A DNA stretch of 64,000 nt from assembly GCA_037389465.1 (NCBI GenBank), contig JAZARR010000110.1, positions 310,001 to 374,000 of the forward strand. The letters are read 5' to 3'. The notes beneath the pieces are model-generated. The model made no database searches. It had not been told where the DNA came from and worked only from the letters and a program-made list of their open reading frames with translations. This document shows, piece after piece, positions 40,401 through 52,580 of this stretch; position 1 is the stretch's first letter, and each line of letters starts with the position of its first letter. This DNA is from Baylisascaris procyonis. Lineage: Eukaryota; Nematoda; Chromadorea; Rhabditida; Ascarididae. Made by a program: the position numbers and the translations under genes.

Positions 40401-42052
40401 ATTATGCAATAAATTGTTTAGATGGCCAGATCGTGGTATTCCAAATCACGAGAGTGCAATGGTACCCTTGAAATTGCTTTCATATGTAAGGGAGACTCGT
40501 GCGCCATGTGTTGTACATTGCTCGGCCGGGATCGGACGTACAGGAACTGTGATAGCCATCGAGATGGGAATTCGTCGATTTCTCGAAGGCAAAAGGGTCG
40601 ACCTGGCTACGGTACTCTTTTTTTCCTTCATATAATCAGTTCCGATCGAAATTGGATCAGCGGTTATGAAAATGCTATCAAACAGCATCTTTTTTCTGTC
40701 CTCTCTTTCGCTAGGGTTGAACGATGATCCCACTTAAGCATATAACTTTTTAATATCATGGAGCGCAAATACAACGAATTCGAAGGAATTGGGTGATATA
40801 AAAGATTGTTTCCTTTATAAATTTGCTAATTTTTCAGTCTGCTATTTCATATGTTTGCTTGTCTGAATCAAATGTTGGATATATTTATCAGATTTTTTGA
40901 GAGCGATTGAAAATTGTTGACTTTTTGGTTTATCAAATTTCTCACAATGGAGTCACTAAGCACGGATTAAGTCCCTTTTTTTCTCCACTTGAGTATGCCA
41001 TTACTAAGAATATCGCATCATTTGGCACGTTGTTGTTAATACTGAATGTGCTAGGAGCAGAAAGAGTTGAATAACAGCAATCATCATTTCCTCGTTCTTT
41101 TTGTCCCCTTTTCCCCACCCTCCCGCCCTCTTTTTTGTCGCCCCCACCCCCGCCTCCGACTTATTCATTGAGATGATCCTTGATCTTCGCCCATTTTCAT
41201 AGGAACGGTTTTTTTTGCTTTTATTTCCAGGCTGTTTTGGGTATCAGTCGTTGCTGTGGTTCAGAAAGTATTAGAAGTATTTACAATGGCACAATGGTGA
41301 AATTATACTACCTGAGTTTTGGAGATATTGTAGTTGGTATCTCAGAATGCCTCCTTCCCCCTCCCCTCTCCTCCCCCTTCCCTCCCTTCATCATTCACTT
41401 TAATGCTGTGTGGAAGATTTACGTCTGCATTCAACAAATATATCGACACATGGTGTTACACTAAAATTGTTTAGTGTTTTTGATTTTATGCTAATATTTG
41501 TGAATAGTTCAAAAAAGCGTTCTTAAATAAAATTGAATAAGGCGTATTCAAACACGCTGTCCATCCAATTTCTTCAACCGTAATTTAAATTTTTTTTCAT
41601 TGGAACGGAAGTTGGGGATATGAAGTCTATTTTTTAAGGTGAGAAGAGTGATTGGGGGTGGAAGTAGAGGAGAGGGGGATGTGTGCTGGAAAAGATGAGT
41701 GGGATAAAAAGACCATCATGAAGATTTCTGATTCTATATTTTATCCCCTATAGTTTTCGGTTTCTAGAAAAGAGTTGTTTCGAAAGTAGGCGGTTCTTTT
41801 CCTCTTCTCTTCTTTCTTCATCACTTCCTGTCGTCCTTGCATGTGAATAACACGGAAAAAAATAATTTTTTTCAGCTGATCAAAGATCTCAGGAAAAAGA
41901 GAGCGCAATGCATTCAAACGGAAATTCAATATCTATACGTGGGTCGGGTATTGGTGGAGTATGCGTTAAGCTCGGGTGAGCAACTTCCCGCTGACGCTCG
42001 CCAAGCGGCCGAAAATTTCCTTAAAGAATATGATGGGAAATGCAAAAAATAA
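35357..42052 (+). CDS. Protein tyrosine phosphatase, single catalytic domain, seven exons (5' end unresolved)
   Basis: Predicted classical tyrosine-specific phosphatase that removes phosphate from phosphotyrosine, probably cytosolic since I see no signal peptide or membrane segment. Exons: 35357-35471, 36340-36493, 36923-37044, 38135-38214, 38400-38612, 40422-40611, 41876-42052. All introns are GT-AG and phases match, giving about 350 residues. Numbering from the first complete codon: small-residue-rich N-terminal helix 1-38; pTyr loop KNRY 85-88; DYIHANYV 110-117; TQGPL 129-133 followed by DDFWRMVY; KCAVYWP in exon 5; WPD loop with acid Asp231; P-loop HCSAGIGRTG 260-269 with nucleophile Cys261 and Arg267; Q-loop Gln305 and Gln309 in QTEIQY; short C-terminal tail ending in TAA. 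The usual His after WPD is Arg here. Domain length is normal for the family. Introns are 185-1809 bp and hold TA repeats and G/C-rich tracts. The frame is also open upstream to an ATG at 35289, so the start is uncertain. The exact orthologue is not assignable; the resemblance to the expanded nematode single-domain PTPs is from family knowledge. Confidence 0.93.
36340..36493 (+). CDS. PTP exon 2
   Basis: Acceptor AAATTATAG; donor GTAAGTGG. It carries the N-terminal PTP helix (SRFVREMNDKGMSGL) and ends inside the codon after KNRYS, the phosphotyrosine-recognition loop. Enters in phase 0, leaves in phase 1. Confidence 0.93.
36923..37044 (+). CDS. PTP exon 3
   Basis: Acceptor CCTCTTTTAG; donor CAG|GTATTT. 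It encodes DVYCIDETRVPL and the DYIHANYV core motif, ending at FICTQ. It joins exon 2 to complete KNRYSD and exon 4 to complete TQGPL. Confidence 0.95.
37343..37416. repeat. (TA)n microsatellite in PTP intron 3
   Basis: TA dinucleotide run with one TACATA interruption, inside the intron between 37045 and 38134. Confidence 0.97.
37742..37808. repeat. 34-bp direct duplication in PTP intron 3
   Basis: Two adjacent copies beginning TTATGTTAGTGTG followed by a T run, with period 34 (ATGTTAG starts at 37745 and 37779). Confidence 0.9.
38135..38214 (+). CDS. PTP exon 4
   Basis: Acceptor ATTTCTAG; donor CAG|GTAATT. It encodes GPLHTTRDDFWRMVYQE and AETILMLC, the conserved helix and beta strand after TQGPL. 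Leaves in phase 2. Confidence 0.95.
38400..38612 (+). CDS. PTP exon 5
   Basis: Acceptor AAATTACAG; donor AC|GTAAGT. It encodes KPKCAVYWP, then the variable beta region, and ends at KQHRWST directly before the WPD loop. Phase 1 base in, phase 2 out. Confidence 0.95.
40422..40611 (+). CDS. PTP exon 6 (WPD loop and catalytic P-loop)
   Basis: Acceptor AATTGTTTAG; donor ACG|GTACTC. It holds WPDRGIPNHES (general acid Asp) and VVHCSAGIGRTGT (nucleophilic Cys and phosphate-binding Arg). The segment GKRVDLAT continues in frame into exon 7. The donor GTACTC is weak but is the only join that preserves the domain. Confidence 0.96.
41357..41386 (-). other. G-quadruplex-type tract in PTP intron 6
   Basis: C runs of 3 to 5 separated by T or TT; together with 41105-41155 it gives two such tracts within one intron. 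Confidence 0.7.
41876..42052 (+). CDS. PTP terminal exon (Q-loop and C-terminus)
   Basis: Acceptor TTTTTTTCAG. It encodes LIKDLRKKRAQCIQTEIQY (Q-loop) and a Lys-rich tail ending KCKK then TAA at 42050-42052. The first plausible poly(A)-like signal I see downstream is ATTAAA near 42173. Confidence 0.95.
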   Translation: MIKDLRKKRAQCIQTEIQYLYVGRVLVEYALSSGEQLPADARQAAENFLKEYDGKCKK

Positions 42053-43468
42053 TTCATAAGATCATTTTAGCGCTTTCGCTTTGATGATATTTTAAATATT
42101 TCACATTCGAAACGGAGTGACAGTCGCTATATCTGAGCTTGTAAAGGTCTCTAAAATTGATTATTACTTGTCATTAAATACCTGCAAACTTCCTCGTTTT
42201 GGATTTATAAGGTAGAGATTGATTCTATCGTCATTGGTGTTTGGTGTTTATAAGAAGGATTGGATAGTAAAACATACGGTGGAACTAAATGATCGTTGTT
42301 TCGAGTTGTCCTCATTCTTTTCTCAATTATTATTAGCCACGATTGCTTCGATTCACCTTTATATACCTTTTTTTCATCCCGTTCCATTTAATTCCAATGC
42401 TATAATCTTGCTACTTGGAAGAACAAAGAAAAAATGGGAAAAATTATTTAAAAAAGACCACTAAGCAATATTAGCTAATTTCTTTTATCTTGGTGGAATG
42501 TTTTTTTGTATACTTTTAATGCATATTTTGTTACTGTCTCGTGAGTATCACTAATAGTATCTCGTATTTTAAAGGCGGCAGTTTATAGAATTAGTCTGAT
42601 TTGCAAATCCTCTAGAAATTATGGAGTTTTTTTGTTGCTAAAAGCTATTTCTGAGTGGAAATTTGTGTCAGGATAGTCCTTATAATATATAGTGGCCGAA
42701 AGGTGGGATGAGGGGGGGGGGAATGATTTATGATGCTCTCAGATGGATTCGGAGTCGAGAATGCCAAATTTTGGTGAATGACAGCAATTATTGTCTCTTT
42801 CGTTCGATTTGATGAATGCTGGATGTAATAATTCGGCATTTGACGATTCGTTAAGCGCAAAAATAAGAGTGATTTGAAGATCTAATAATCGAGAAATGAT
42901 GAAATGATGTACTTATCAAAACGATAAAAGATTTTGCTCAAGTTGTATCTCGCAATACTATGCGATTTCCTCATATAAATATGGGAATTCTACGAAAATA
43001 TTACTTAAAATGAAGGAGATTTCGGGGGAGGGGAGGAGATGTCATCAGGTGTTGAAATATTACCCGTTCTGTTCTTAGATAATGCTTGTTTCCATAGTGG
43101 CACATAAGTCGGCATTTATCGTTTTCACTTATCAATATTGTCGCATTTATCAACAATTGCTAATATCAAAAAATCCTGTCATATATGGAAGCACCTAGCA
43201 AATGCAGCTTAACATAGAATTTCAATTTTATTCAGTTGGCCTGATCGCCGTTTCGCTATTCAGCTGACAATGATCCCTGTATCGCCTTCCCAGTCCCCCA
43301 TTACTCACGACTTCCTATGATCACTTCAGGCTAAATTGCACTCTTGGTGCTGGTCTCTTTAAGCGAATGCCATAATTGACCTAGCCGGGCTGAGATATCA
43401 ATTGTCCGCTGTATGTATGCATATGGCGGTCATGTTATCTGTACCAATATAATTTCGACTGTGATCTG

Positions 43469-43573
43469 AAACCACATGGTTTCCAGTCCAAACTGTATGA
43501 TTTTCAGTTCAAATAGTATGGTTTCCAATTGAAATCACATGGCTTTCGATTCAAATCATATGGTTTCCGGTTC
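43469..43573. repeat. 21-bp tandem array, five copies
   Basis: Five units of exactly 21 bp with the pattern AAA...ATGGTTTCC.GTTC: 43469, 43490, 43511, 43532 and 43553. Copies are diverged at several positions but never change length. The period is a multiple of three, yet no sizeable open frame contains it. Confidence 0.9.
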
Positions 43574-46500
43574 AGATGTATATTGAAAGATAACGGTGTC
43601 ACTTGAAAACGTTTGGAAAAATCAGAATCATGATGAATACATCTGCATGCGGCACTCTTCATTTTACTCCATCACAAGATGTGATCCTTCTTTCCAAGCT
43701 TTGCTCAATAGCGGTACTTCATCTCGTCTGTAATCCACCTCCCTTCCCTTGCTTCCCCAAATCAGAAAATTATTTGAAGACGGTTCACTACTCTTCTATG
43801 CAATCATTCGTGATTTTTACATATTAAAAGATCTTCGATTTTTTCTTCAAAGAATGTGCTGTTACCATATTTGCTGTCTTTTTGTTTTGTTATTCTCGGT
43901 TTGTTTAATCGATTTCATTCACATTATATCAAAATGAAAAATTCGAAGCCATAAAAGATATAGGTATGCTAAAAAAAAACATTTAAAAGAATCCAATCGA
44001 ACAAATAGGAAACGAATTATTAAACGAACGGAACAACGATGGCGATAGACGCTTATAGCCAATAAAGACAAAAAGTAAATGACGAATAAGGACAAAAGGA
44101 CGAAAATAAGTATACTGCAAAGCTTAATCAAAGAATTTCTCTTAAAATAGGTGAAAATCTCGGCAACATCGATGGTTCTGATGCTATTGCATCATGAAGT
44201 GATACTTGAATACCTATTTGTTCCTCTGAAAAAAAAAAATGCAGTAGTAAGACATTTCATTGAAAAAACGACGTAAAAGAAAACACTGGAGATGAAGGCC
44301 ATTATCAATATTCACTCTTGAATATCCACTTCATAGAGAATAAGTCCAGTGCGCTAATTTTACAATCACAAATATAATAAAAAGAGCGGGAAAGCCCAAA
44401 TGTATGTAGCGGCAAGTTTCATGATGACCTAGCTCAGAAATTTGCCCGCGTGTACCTTTTTATGTAAGTAATATTAAATAAAGATGTATTAGTAAAAGAA
44501 CACAAATAACAGGGATTTGAAAAGCGACACATAAAAGCGAACCTTCACAACGCAACTCAATTTTCGCACTAGGTAACATTTGTGGCAATAATTTTGGTCA
44601 ATCTCTTAAAAAAATATGTTCATCAGATTGAAACAGTTTTTGAGAAGCTGATACATTTCACCACAAACTTGACAAAACTTAGTCGAGAAAAATATCATCG
44701 AATATATTTAATTATACCAATAGATTTAACATCGAGTTCTTAGCAAGCTCAACAATCATTACCAACACCATCGATCAACAGCCACAAGACAATCGGACCG
44801 TAGTAAATCCAGGAACATCAACCACATCAAGGAATTCCCTGATATCTTCAAAAAAAGAGCGCACTCGTCATAGCAATAACACTGCAAGCACCATTGACTC
44901 AAAATATTGCTAACAATTCGCAATGTATTCTTTGGAATTTGTCGATGGAATCATTTAGAGCCTTCAAGGTTCCGTCTAAACTGCAAAAGCCAGAGATGGA
45001 TATATATAGAAGACACCCATGCTTAAACCAATGATACCGTATAGATGGCTGTAAAAGTCATGCGTTACGGTATCGTAGAAAGCTTGCAATAAGATCAGAT
45101 AGAAGCAAAAGCTACTAGACTATAGAATATGACCACCCACCAACATTTTAGACTATGAAACGTTTCGAGAAAATCTCTGACGAATTGAAAAATCGTTGCA
45201 ATCATTTCTCCCTGTATTCAAATCGAACCATCTTAGCAACTGTCATCAAAACTTTTGGAATTTATAAATCTCACCGATAATTACAGTATGCCTCAGTAAT
45301 AATTCAATATAGACCTTACGGGCAGAGATGCTGTTTGTTGGTCATTTTCATCCGATTCATTAACAATGGCTTACCAGCTTGTAATTGATGAAAGGAAGTG
45401 AACTTGTCATTCGGAGAGGGCATATTGTAGCGAATATTTGCATCGGTTATCTGAAAAGGATTCAATTCGAGTAGCTGTCATTTATGTCACAAAGAGTTGA
45501 AGATGATCAGCTAAAGCTATCATACTCACCGATAAACTTGCTTACTTATAAACATACTAGTTACTTTTTATTTTATTTGAATACTTTTGAACTTAAATTT
45601 AAAAATATCAATTATTTTCTCATCTTTTTGTTATTATTTGTTAGATGGTTATTATAATGTATTAAGGCTGTTATCGTATAAAATAGAAACTTGTTTCGCT
45701 AGATGACTATTGCGTATTACTGGCAATGTACTCAGTAGGCTTAGATATTTCCAGCTACACGATGTCAGACATATTTGAACTTCTAGAATGCTTCAGAATA
45801 GGAATTGGCTATCATAGGGCATTCAATCACCCATCATGCGTATTCAAATCCGATCCACCATAAGGTAGCAACCCGTCTCGATATCAGTCGCAAATCGTCC
45901 CGCTCGTATGCATTCTTCAGTTATTGTTTACGATAAGCTATTATCGAACAAGCTATTCCCCCATGTATCGTTTTTGTCCCATTCATTTGTTTCATTCCAC
46001 CATGTATCCCTTTCATTTTTGCGATATGGCTTCATTATATGAAGACGCTCTTGAACCGCCTATGGGTATATATGAGCTTGTTTGTGTGTTTCCCTTCCCA
46101 TTTCTATTAGCATAAGTTAGTTTCATTTTGTAAGCCCTTAAGATGTAACAATGAAAGTCGGTGATCATTGTCCACTTCAGCAACTATCCGGCATTCTCTT
46201 AGTGATTGTTATTTTTTTTTTTTTGCTTGAGTTGTTAATATGTGCAGTGGGCGAAATGTTGTTATCTCACTTTTCGGATGCAATTCATAAATAATTACAT
46301 AGTTGCTGGTTTGTCTGTCCATTTATTCGTTAGTTTGTTATAAAATAATCTATCCAATAGTCACAGCAATCATAAAGGAACAAATTTTCTGAAATGAGTT
46401 TAAATGCGGTCCACTCAGCTGAAATGAAAGTGAGAGGATGGTCTGCTATAGCGTAATACACACTAATTCGTTTGTTTCGAGAGCGTTTAAAAGCGAAAAA

Positions 46501-46911
46501 AAGAATTTACGTATTTTACAGTTGTTGAATCTCGTTGTTCCATAGCGATCAGGTTGTAGAAAAAAAGATTTTTTTATATGAAATTTGTGTGCTGTCCTAT
46601 TAGTTGGGATATTGTTTTTTAAAATCCATTTTTTTATTTCTAACTAACGGAATTGTTCAATCAAATCGATTGTTTATTTATCAAGCCAGTTCCTTTGACA
46701 GTGAACAACTTGTTGTTTACTTAATTACCGTTAGCTGACGTGATATACTCAGATAGGCCAGAACTGCAAATTTGCTAGTGAGGTTATAGCATATCAGATG
46801 TCGTTGGGTGTGTGTGATCGTTAGGTGCGTGTAGTTTGATGATTACTCGGTTGCTGTGTTATAGGGTTTACTACTCTATTACTGCTGTTTGTACAGTCGT
46901 CATTTTTGTGC

Positions 46912-46915
<4 letters not shown>

Positions 46916-46984
<69 letters not shown>
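46916..46984. repeat. (TA)n microsatellite
   Basis: About 34 TA units between non-coding flanks. Confidence 0.97.
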
Positions 46985-46986
<2 letters not shown>

Positions 46987-47339
46987 GCCGATGTTCTTAT
47001 GTGACTTAGTGCCCATGTATATGTCTTGGTCGGTTTCTTGGAGTGGTTGACGTGGGCATACAAGGAAATGTCTGCATGCTAGGATTCGTGTTCATGGATG
47101 TGTTCTTCGGTATGGATAATATTATAGTTTTTCATGCGGATATTTGTATGCGTGTTTGTGTAGTGGGGTCTGTGTGTCTGCGTGGCAGTATTTCTGATGA
47201 GAATGTTTTTAATGTGTGTTGGATACGTTCTCTACTGGAACAAAATAAAGAATGAAATAAAATTTCAACTGAAGCAATATATAATCATGTGATGCGAGGG
47301 ATCCGCAAATCGCAGCAAACGTGACCGTTGCTCCCTTAC

Positions 47340-47412
47340 CTTTCGATATTTCGTGGTGATTGCGCATGCTAACGTGATCTTTTTTGAAGGTGTGCTGCTT
47401 GTTTGCACTCAT
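47340..47412 (-). CDS. Possible first coding exon on minus strand
   Basis: On the minus strand an ATG at 47412 reads MSANKQHTFKKDHVSMRNHH and then reaches the donor G|GTAAGG at 47339. It is preceded by AT-rich DNA suitable for a promoter or trans-splice acceptor. Any following exons would lie at lower coordinates (42-47 kb), where I could identify none with confidence. Confidence 0.18.
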
Positions 47413-48585
47413 AAATAATTATTTATTGCAAGTATTAAGCAGGTGATCGAGGTATGTGAAGCGAATAAAATCTTAGAAAAAACTTCATTTTGTTCCATTG
47501 AATATTCACAACGCGACGATTCGATTCATGCTGGAAACAACCTGTTGCATATTTGCAGGAAAGGTGATCAATCATTTTCTTTTCATATCATATGTGTGCT
47601 AAGGTTGCGTGGGTCTTTGAAGAATAGGATCTGTAATTTGATCCTCTGATGCATCTGGGCGGTCCAATCTCTAGAGACCGCCGACTCCTATAGTGTCCGA
47701 CCATCCAACCTCAGTCTACCCTCAAGTATTTTCGATGCTAGATTAAGTTGGTTTATATTAATGATATCTTTTCATATAAACACCATATGTTGAATATGAA
47801 GACTGCATAGATTTAGATCAACCTCTAAGCGAAATGGCAATCTTCAGATGCAACAACTTAAATTTAATCTTTAAGGGAAAAGTAGACTATGAAAAACCTA
47901 TTGTGATGTTTGAATTATTCGAAAAGAATATATGAGCCGAAAAGTTGACTATTTTTGCGCATTCTGCTTTTACTTCCTCAAATCGAATCCTATGTTTGCT
48001 GCTTTTATACTAACCGTCTAGAAATTTTGACCATATTCCAATGATAAATTTTATGCTTCAAGTGGAAAACCTTTTAAGTCAACTCGAATCTTCAAAACCG
48101 TCTAATGAATGAATTTGGAAACTTGACAAATTTTGTAAAAAATTTCTCAAAAAAGAATCCATTTTTTCGATACTTCTATTGTCGCAGTAGTGCTTCCATT
48201 ACATTTATATTCTCTTGTTTCGCTATTTATGCTTATCACGAATTCGCTTTTAAATCTTCATTTTGTGAATTTAATCAACATATGCGATGTGTTCGTAAAT
48301 GATTCATATTTGCACTCATGAGATATCAGCATCGGATATGTGCGCGTAACTTGTGTATCTGCCTGTCCATTCGATGGTTTGAGATCACGAGTGACTGAAA
48401 TTAGAACTACGAGGTTATTTGGGTGGAATATTTAGTATAGAATAGCCCCTATCAGCTGCCAGGTTGACTTGCGAACTTCAAAAAATCTCCCAATAAATGA
48501 GTGGCTCCCTCCTCCCCCCCCCCTTCCGAAAAAAATAGCTGGTACCCTTTATTACCTGCTGAGGTGGATTCTTATACCTCTGCCA

Positions 48586-48595
48586 CATATATATA

Positions 48596-48629
<34 letters not shown>
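48586..48629. repeat. (TA)n microsatellite
   Basis: Short TA run with one TTTA interruption near 48598-48601. Confidence 0.93.
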
Positions 48630-48630
<1 letters not shown>

Positions 48631-49957
48631 CCTATCTTTGCTATATTTTTATGCTAACTGTGAAATCAGAGTTCATATATAAATGTTACATTCCGCATAT
48701 TTTTTTTAAACGTTTGCTGAAATGAGCCTGCAAGCGGAATGAAAAAAAAAAAGGCGCATATTGTGCCAGTTGCTCTAATACTCTTCTCCACCTGTTTTCT
48801 TACATCATTTATCGCTTGTTTTTCATTTGAAACAACTCGTTAATTCTCATATCATAGTGCAATTTCGATCAGGTGTTCTCGTTTATTCGCTTTTATTTTT
48901 AGTTTATTTGTAAACCTATTGCCGCAAATATTTTCTCACTCGTACAAATGCACATCATTTGCAAGCAAAAAAAAAAAAAAAAGAGAAAAAAGTTTGCAAA
49001 ATTCAGAAAAACTTGGGCTATTTATTTTGAAATTGAGAAGTATCATTGAAATATGGCATAAAAATGTGCTTTTCAATAATCTTAGAAATTTCAGCTGTTT
49101 CGCAACGGAATTCCGCACCGGAAGGTGCTCACATAAAGCATTGTTGTGCGAATATTCCTTATCATTTTTATTTTTCATATGCATTAAAGTTTTAAATTTT
49201 TCATTATTTATGCAGGAAATTTTCCATTTAATTAATTTTTTATGAAATTTTTCATTCAATTAATCTCACTAATTTTTTCTCACGAATAAAATTTTCTTGA
49301 TTTTTGCTCATTCAATGATCGAAGTTCTGTTGTTTATGCATTAACATAATCAGATTATAAATGATGGATTGCAAATGCTCAATGAACGGCATTACTTCAT
49401 AAACAGCATTACTCTTAGTGTATATATGCAACCATCAATAATTGATGGCATAATTATAAAAATGCAATTATCACTTCAATAGTTCTAGCCGATTCATAAT
49501 TTTTTTATTCAAATTGTATCAATTTTTTTTATATTATCAGCAGATTTATAGCCAACAATCGCATTGCAATTTGCATATATTGTTGAAAAATAAATATAAT
49601 GCATATTTTTCATTTATTGTTGGATAATAGAGAGTCGAGTCATCGAAAATTATTGCTCAATTATTTTTTTTGGAACAAATATTACTTTCAAATCTTAATT
49701 GCTTATTGCATGTAATTGCAATACGATGCGTTTTTTTTGCAAAATTGCTTACCTTTTTTTTTTCAAAATTTTTTGCATCTTGCAAATTTTCACAAGTGAC
49801 TCTTAAGTTTGTTTATAGTGAATGCCCAATATAGTTTCAACTGGTTTCAACTGTTAAAAATTAAAAAAAACTAAAGGTTTCTGTTGTATTTTTGTGTTGT
49901 GATGCTGAAGTGGCAACTATTTAGGCCCTGAAGAGGATTTATTTAGCGCAGAGAGTG

Positions 49958-50141
49958 AGAAAAAACGGAGCCCTATTGGAGCTAATCGATCCATATTCCT
50001 ATTCTTTTATTAGACAAGATGTTGTCGGTGATTCTCAGATTAGCACCTATTTTGCATAAATCATTAAGTCACCATATGAAAACGTCATTCATAAACGAAA
50101 AAACGGAGTCCTATTCTTTTATTAGATGTTGTCGGTGACTC
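49958..50141. repeat. Direct duplication with internal deletions
   Basis: Copy 1 (49958-50039) and copy 2 (50096-50141) share GAAAAAACGGAG, CTATTCTTTTATTAG and ATGTTGTCGGTGA. Copy 2 lacks 26 bp lying between two CCTATT repeats in copy 1, and 5 bp (ACAAG) further on. Confidence 0.85.
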
Positions 50142-50142
50142 A

Positions 50143-50189
50143 GGTGACATAGTAGTGTTAAAGATCTATTTTAACACTACTACGTCACC
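50143..50189. other. 20-bp hairpin next to the duplication
   Basis: Stem 50143-50162 (begins GGTGACATAGTAG) pairs with 50170-50189 with one mismatch around a 7-base loop, GATCTAT. It could be the tip of a palindromic miniature element or a transcribed hairpin. It is not a bacterial-type terminator in this context. Confidence 0.85.
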
Positions 50190-50852
50190 ATTCACGCAAG
50201 TTCAGTAACTTTGATGCTTTATTACAGAATAAATCCCCCCATTACAATTTATGTTTCTAAAATTGCGACCCCCTCTCGCCACCAATTATGTTTTTCAGAG
50301 TAACATCTCCCTCATCATCAGTTACGTTTTTATCTCGTCCTTACTTTATCAAATCCAGGTAATCCTGAATGGATAACCGCAGAGGGGGATCCCAGTCGTT
50401 AAACTGCTATGCTTAGGCTGGAAATATTTGAAAGTCGAACAAAATAATTGTGACTACTTAGCTTAGAATAGTCTCTTCAGTAACAGTCGCCTTAATTCCT
50501 CTCATTCTTCTCAAAATTTATCATTGTATATCACCATAGTCCAATGTATTTGCCAAAATACGTTAAATTGTAACGGTACAGATGTATAAACTGCAGTCGA
50601 TTCGGTTGCAAACCGCTGAGTAATATGGCGCCCATCACAAAATCTGCATAAATAGAAACGCAATATCCTCATTTTCTTATGTTGCTATTTATATATTTTA
50701 TTAATTTACCTAAGAGTATTTGTAAAGCTTTCTTGTGGATAGGAAACTTTTGCATTAAACCGAACACTCCCTTCTTTACTCTAGGAATACAATTGTACAT
50801 ATTATATTTACATCCCTCATATTGTATGTTATAATTATGCATTCTGCATAAC

Positions 50853-51048
<196 letters not shown>

Positions 51049-52472
51049 GCTGTATAATTTACAAATTTCTATTTGAAATTCCTTCACGAATATTAATTCG
51101 CTCAAATAATCTTCCCGTGCTCTCCTATATTAATTTGCTGATCAAAAAAACCATCTCTATTCGCCTACTGATGCCCATAATTCGAACATTTTTTTATAAA
51201 TAAAAGCCAATTTTTTCGACGTATTTGATGAAGTATTCCAAAAAAATTCACGAATAACGATAACATAATCATGTGAAAAAATACCTGAATATCGCATTAT
51301 TGTCACCTTTATGCACCTTTCTTATCATCCTTATATCATCTTATCACTTGTGATAAAATATCGTTTAGATAAAGCGGAAATATGCAATTCTGCTTCAATG
51401 TTGCATTCAAATCGTCCATTACAAAATATGAGTTTGATTTTTAATTGCTTTGAATAGTCCCTTATTCGAACAAAAAACAAAAATTACAATAAAGTTGATC
51501 TACAATCTCTCCATCAGTAATTTTCTCTCGTCAAAACAATAATCGCATTTGCGAGTTCATTCCTTCTTTGTGCTCATAATGGGGTAACCAATATAACTTT
51601 CCAGCGTATATAAATTCGATGAAATGTTATACGGCTGTGGTCTATGTGGCAATCTACATCACACATCTTTGAAAGTTTTGTCATTTTCCAGCTCTAAGCT
51701 AACGAAATTTTATTCAGTTGATACTAGATTTCATCTTAATGGAACTTGAACACCTCAATTTGTAACCAGAGTGTGGGGGGAGGGGTCGGCATGAGGTGAC
51801 GGTAGCGATGAAGGCTTTGGGAAAAGAGATGGGATTTGATCATGACGTGATATACTTCTTTAATCATCTGCTTCTTGACCGATGAAATGTTGTTGTGTTA
51901 TTTGTAATGATATAACAAATTTTCACTACAATATGTAAGCTCAATTAGATCTCTCATTTATAGGATATAAACTTGTCGGAAATTTCAGGAGCCATCAGTC
52001 TATATGAATTTGCTGAAGAGCACTGAGACTTACTAGTTTTTATCGCTTTAAATAAAAAAAGTAAAGCCATCATATACAGACGAACGAGCATACTTTTGTT
52101 TATTTTATCTAATGCAGCAGAAATTTGTGCCCAATATAAGCAAAACTTCAAACTCAATATAAATTATAATTTTAGGCGCAATTTACTAGTAGTTGAAAAA
52201 AAATTCTTTGAGAAACATATAGTTTTTCAAAGATCTTTGTAAGTATATATTGATGAAATGGGCGTCTTATAGTATTTGTATAATCAAATTTCTGCGCAAG
52301 GCAATTATTTTCGAATTACTGTTGTTTATGTTGATCCGTTTCAAATTACTTTGCTTATTTCTATCCAAATTGAATTTATTTCACTGACTCTCTTATCCAT
52401 CTCGAATCTACTAAGTTCTATTCATTTATTCTTTATCTAATTTTATTTATTCATTGCTTATTTAGTTTTGTT

Positions 52473-52580
52473 TATTTATTTGTTTATTCGTTGATTTATT
52501 TATTTATTTATTTATTTGTTTGTTTGTTTATTTATTCAATTATTTTTTATTTATTCATTTATTTATTTATTCATTTGTTG
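52473..52580. repeat. Degenerate (TTTA)n tract
   Basis: TTTA/TTTG/TTCA tetranucleotide variants over about 110 bp. Confidence 0.85.

Larger units (their letters stand above)
42053..47339. other. Non-coding stretch downstream of PTP
   Basis: No supported gene. It includes the 21-bp array and, from about 44150 to 45900, a block somewhat less AT-rich with frequent stops in all frames. Confidence 0.5.

Noticed and set aside
47663..47688. GGCGGTC...GACCGCC inverted repeat
   Set aside because: A 7-bp stem with an 11-base loop is common by chance and has no T run or other terminator feature.
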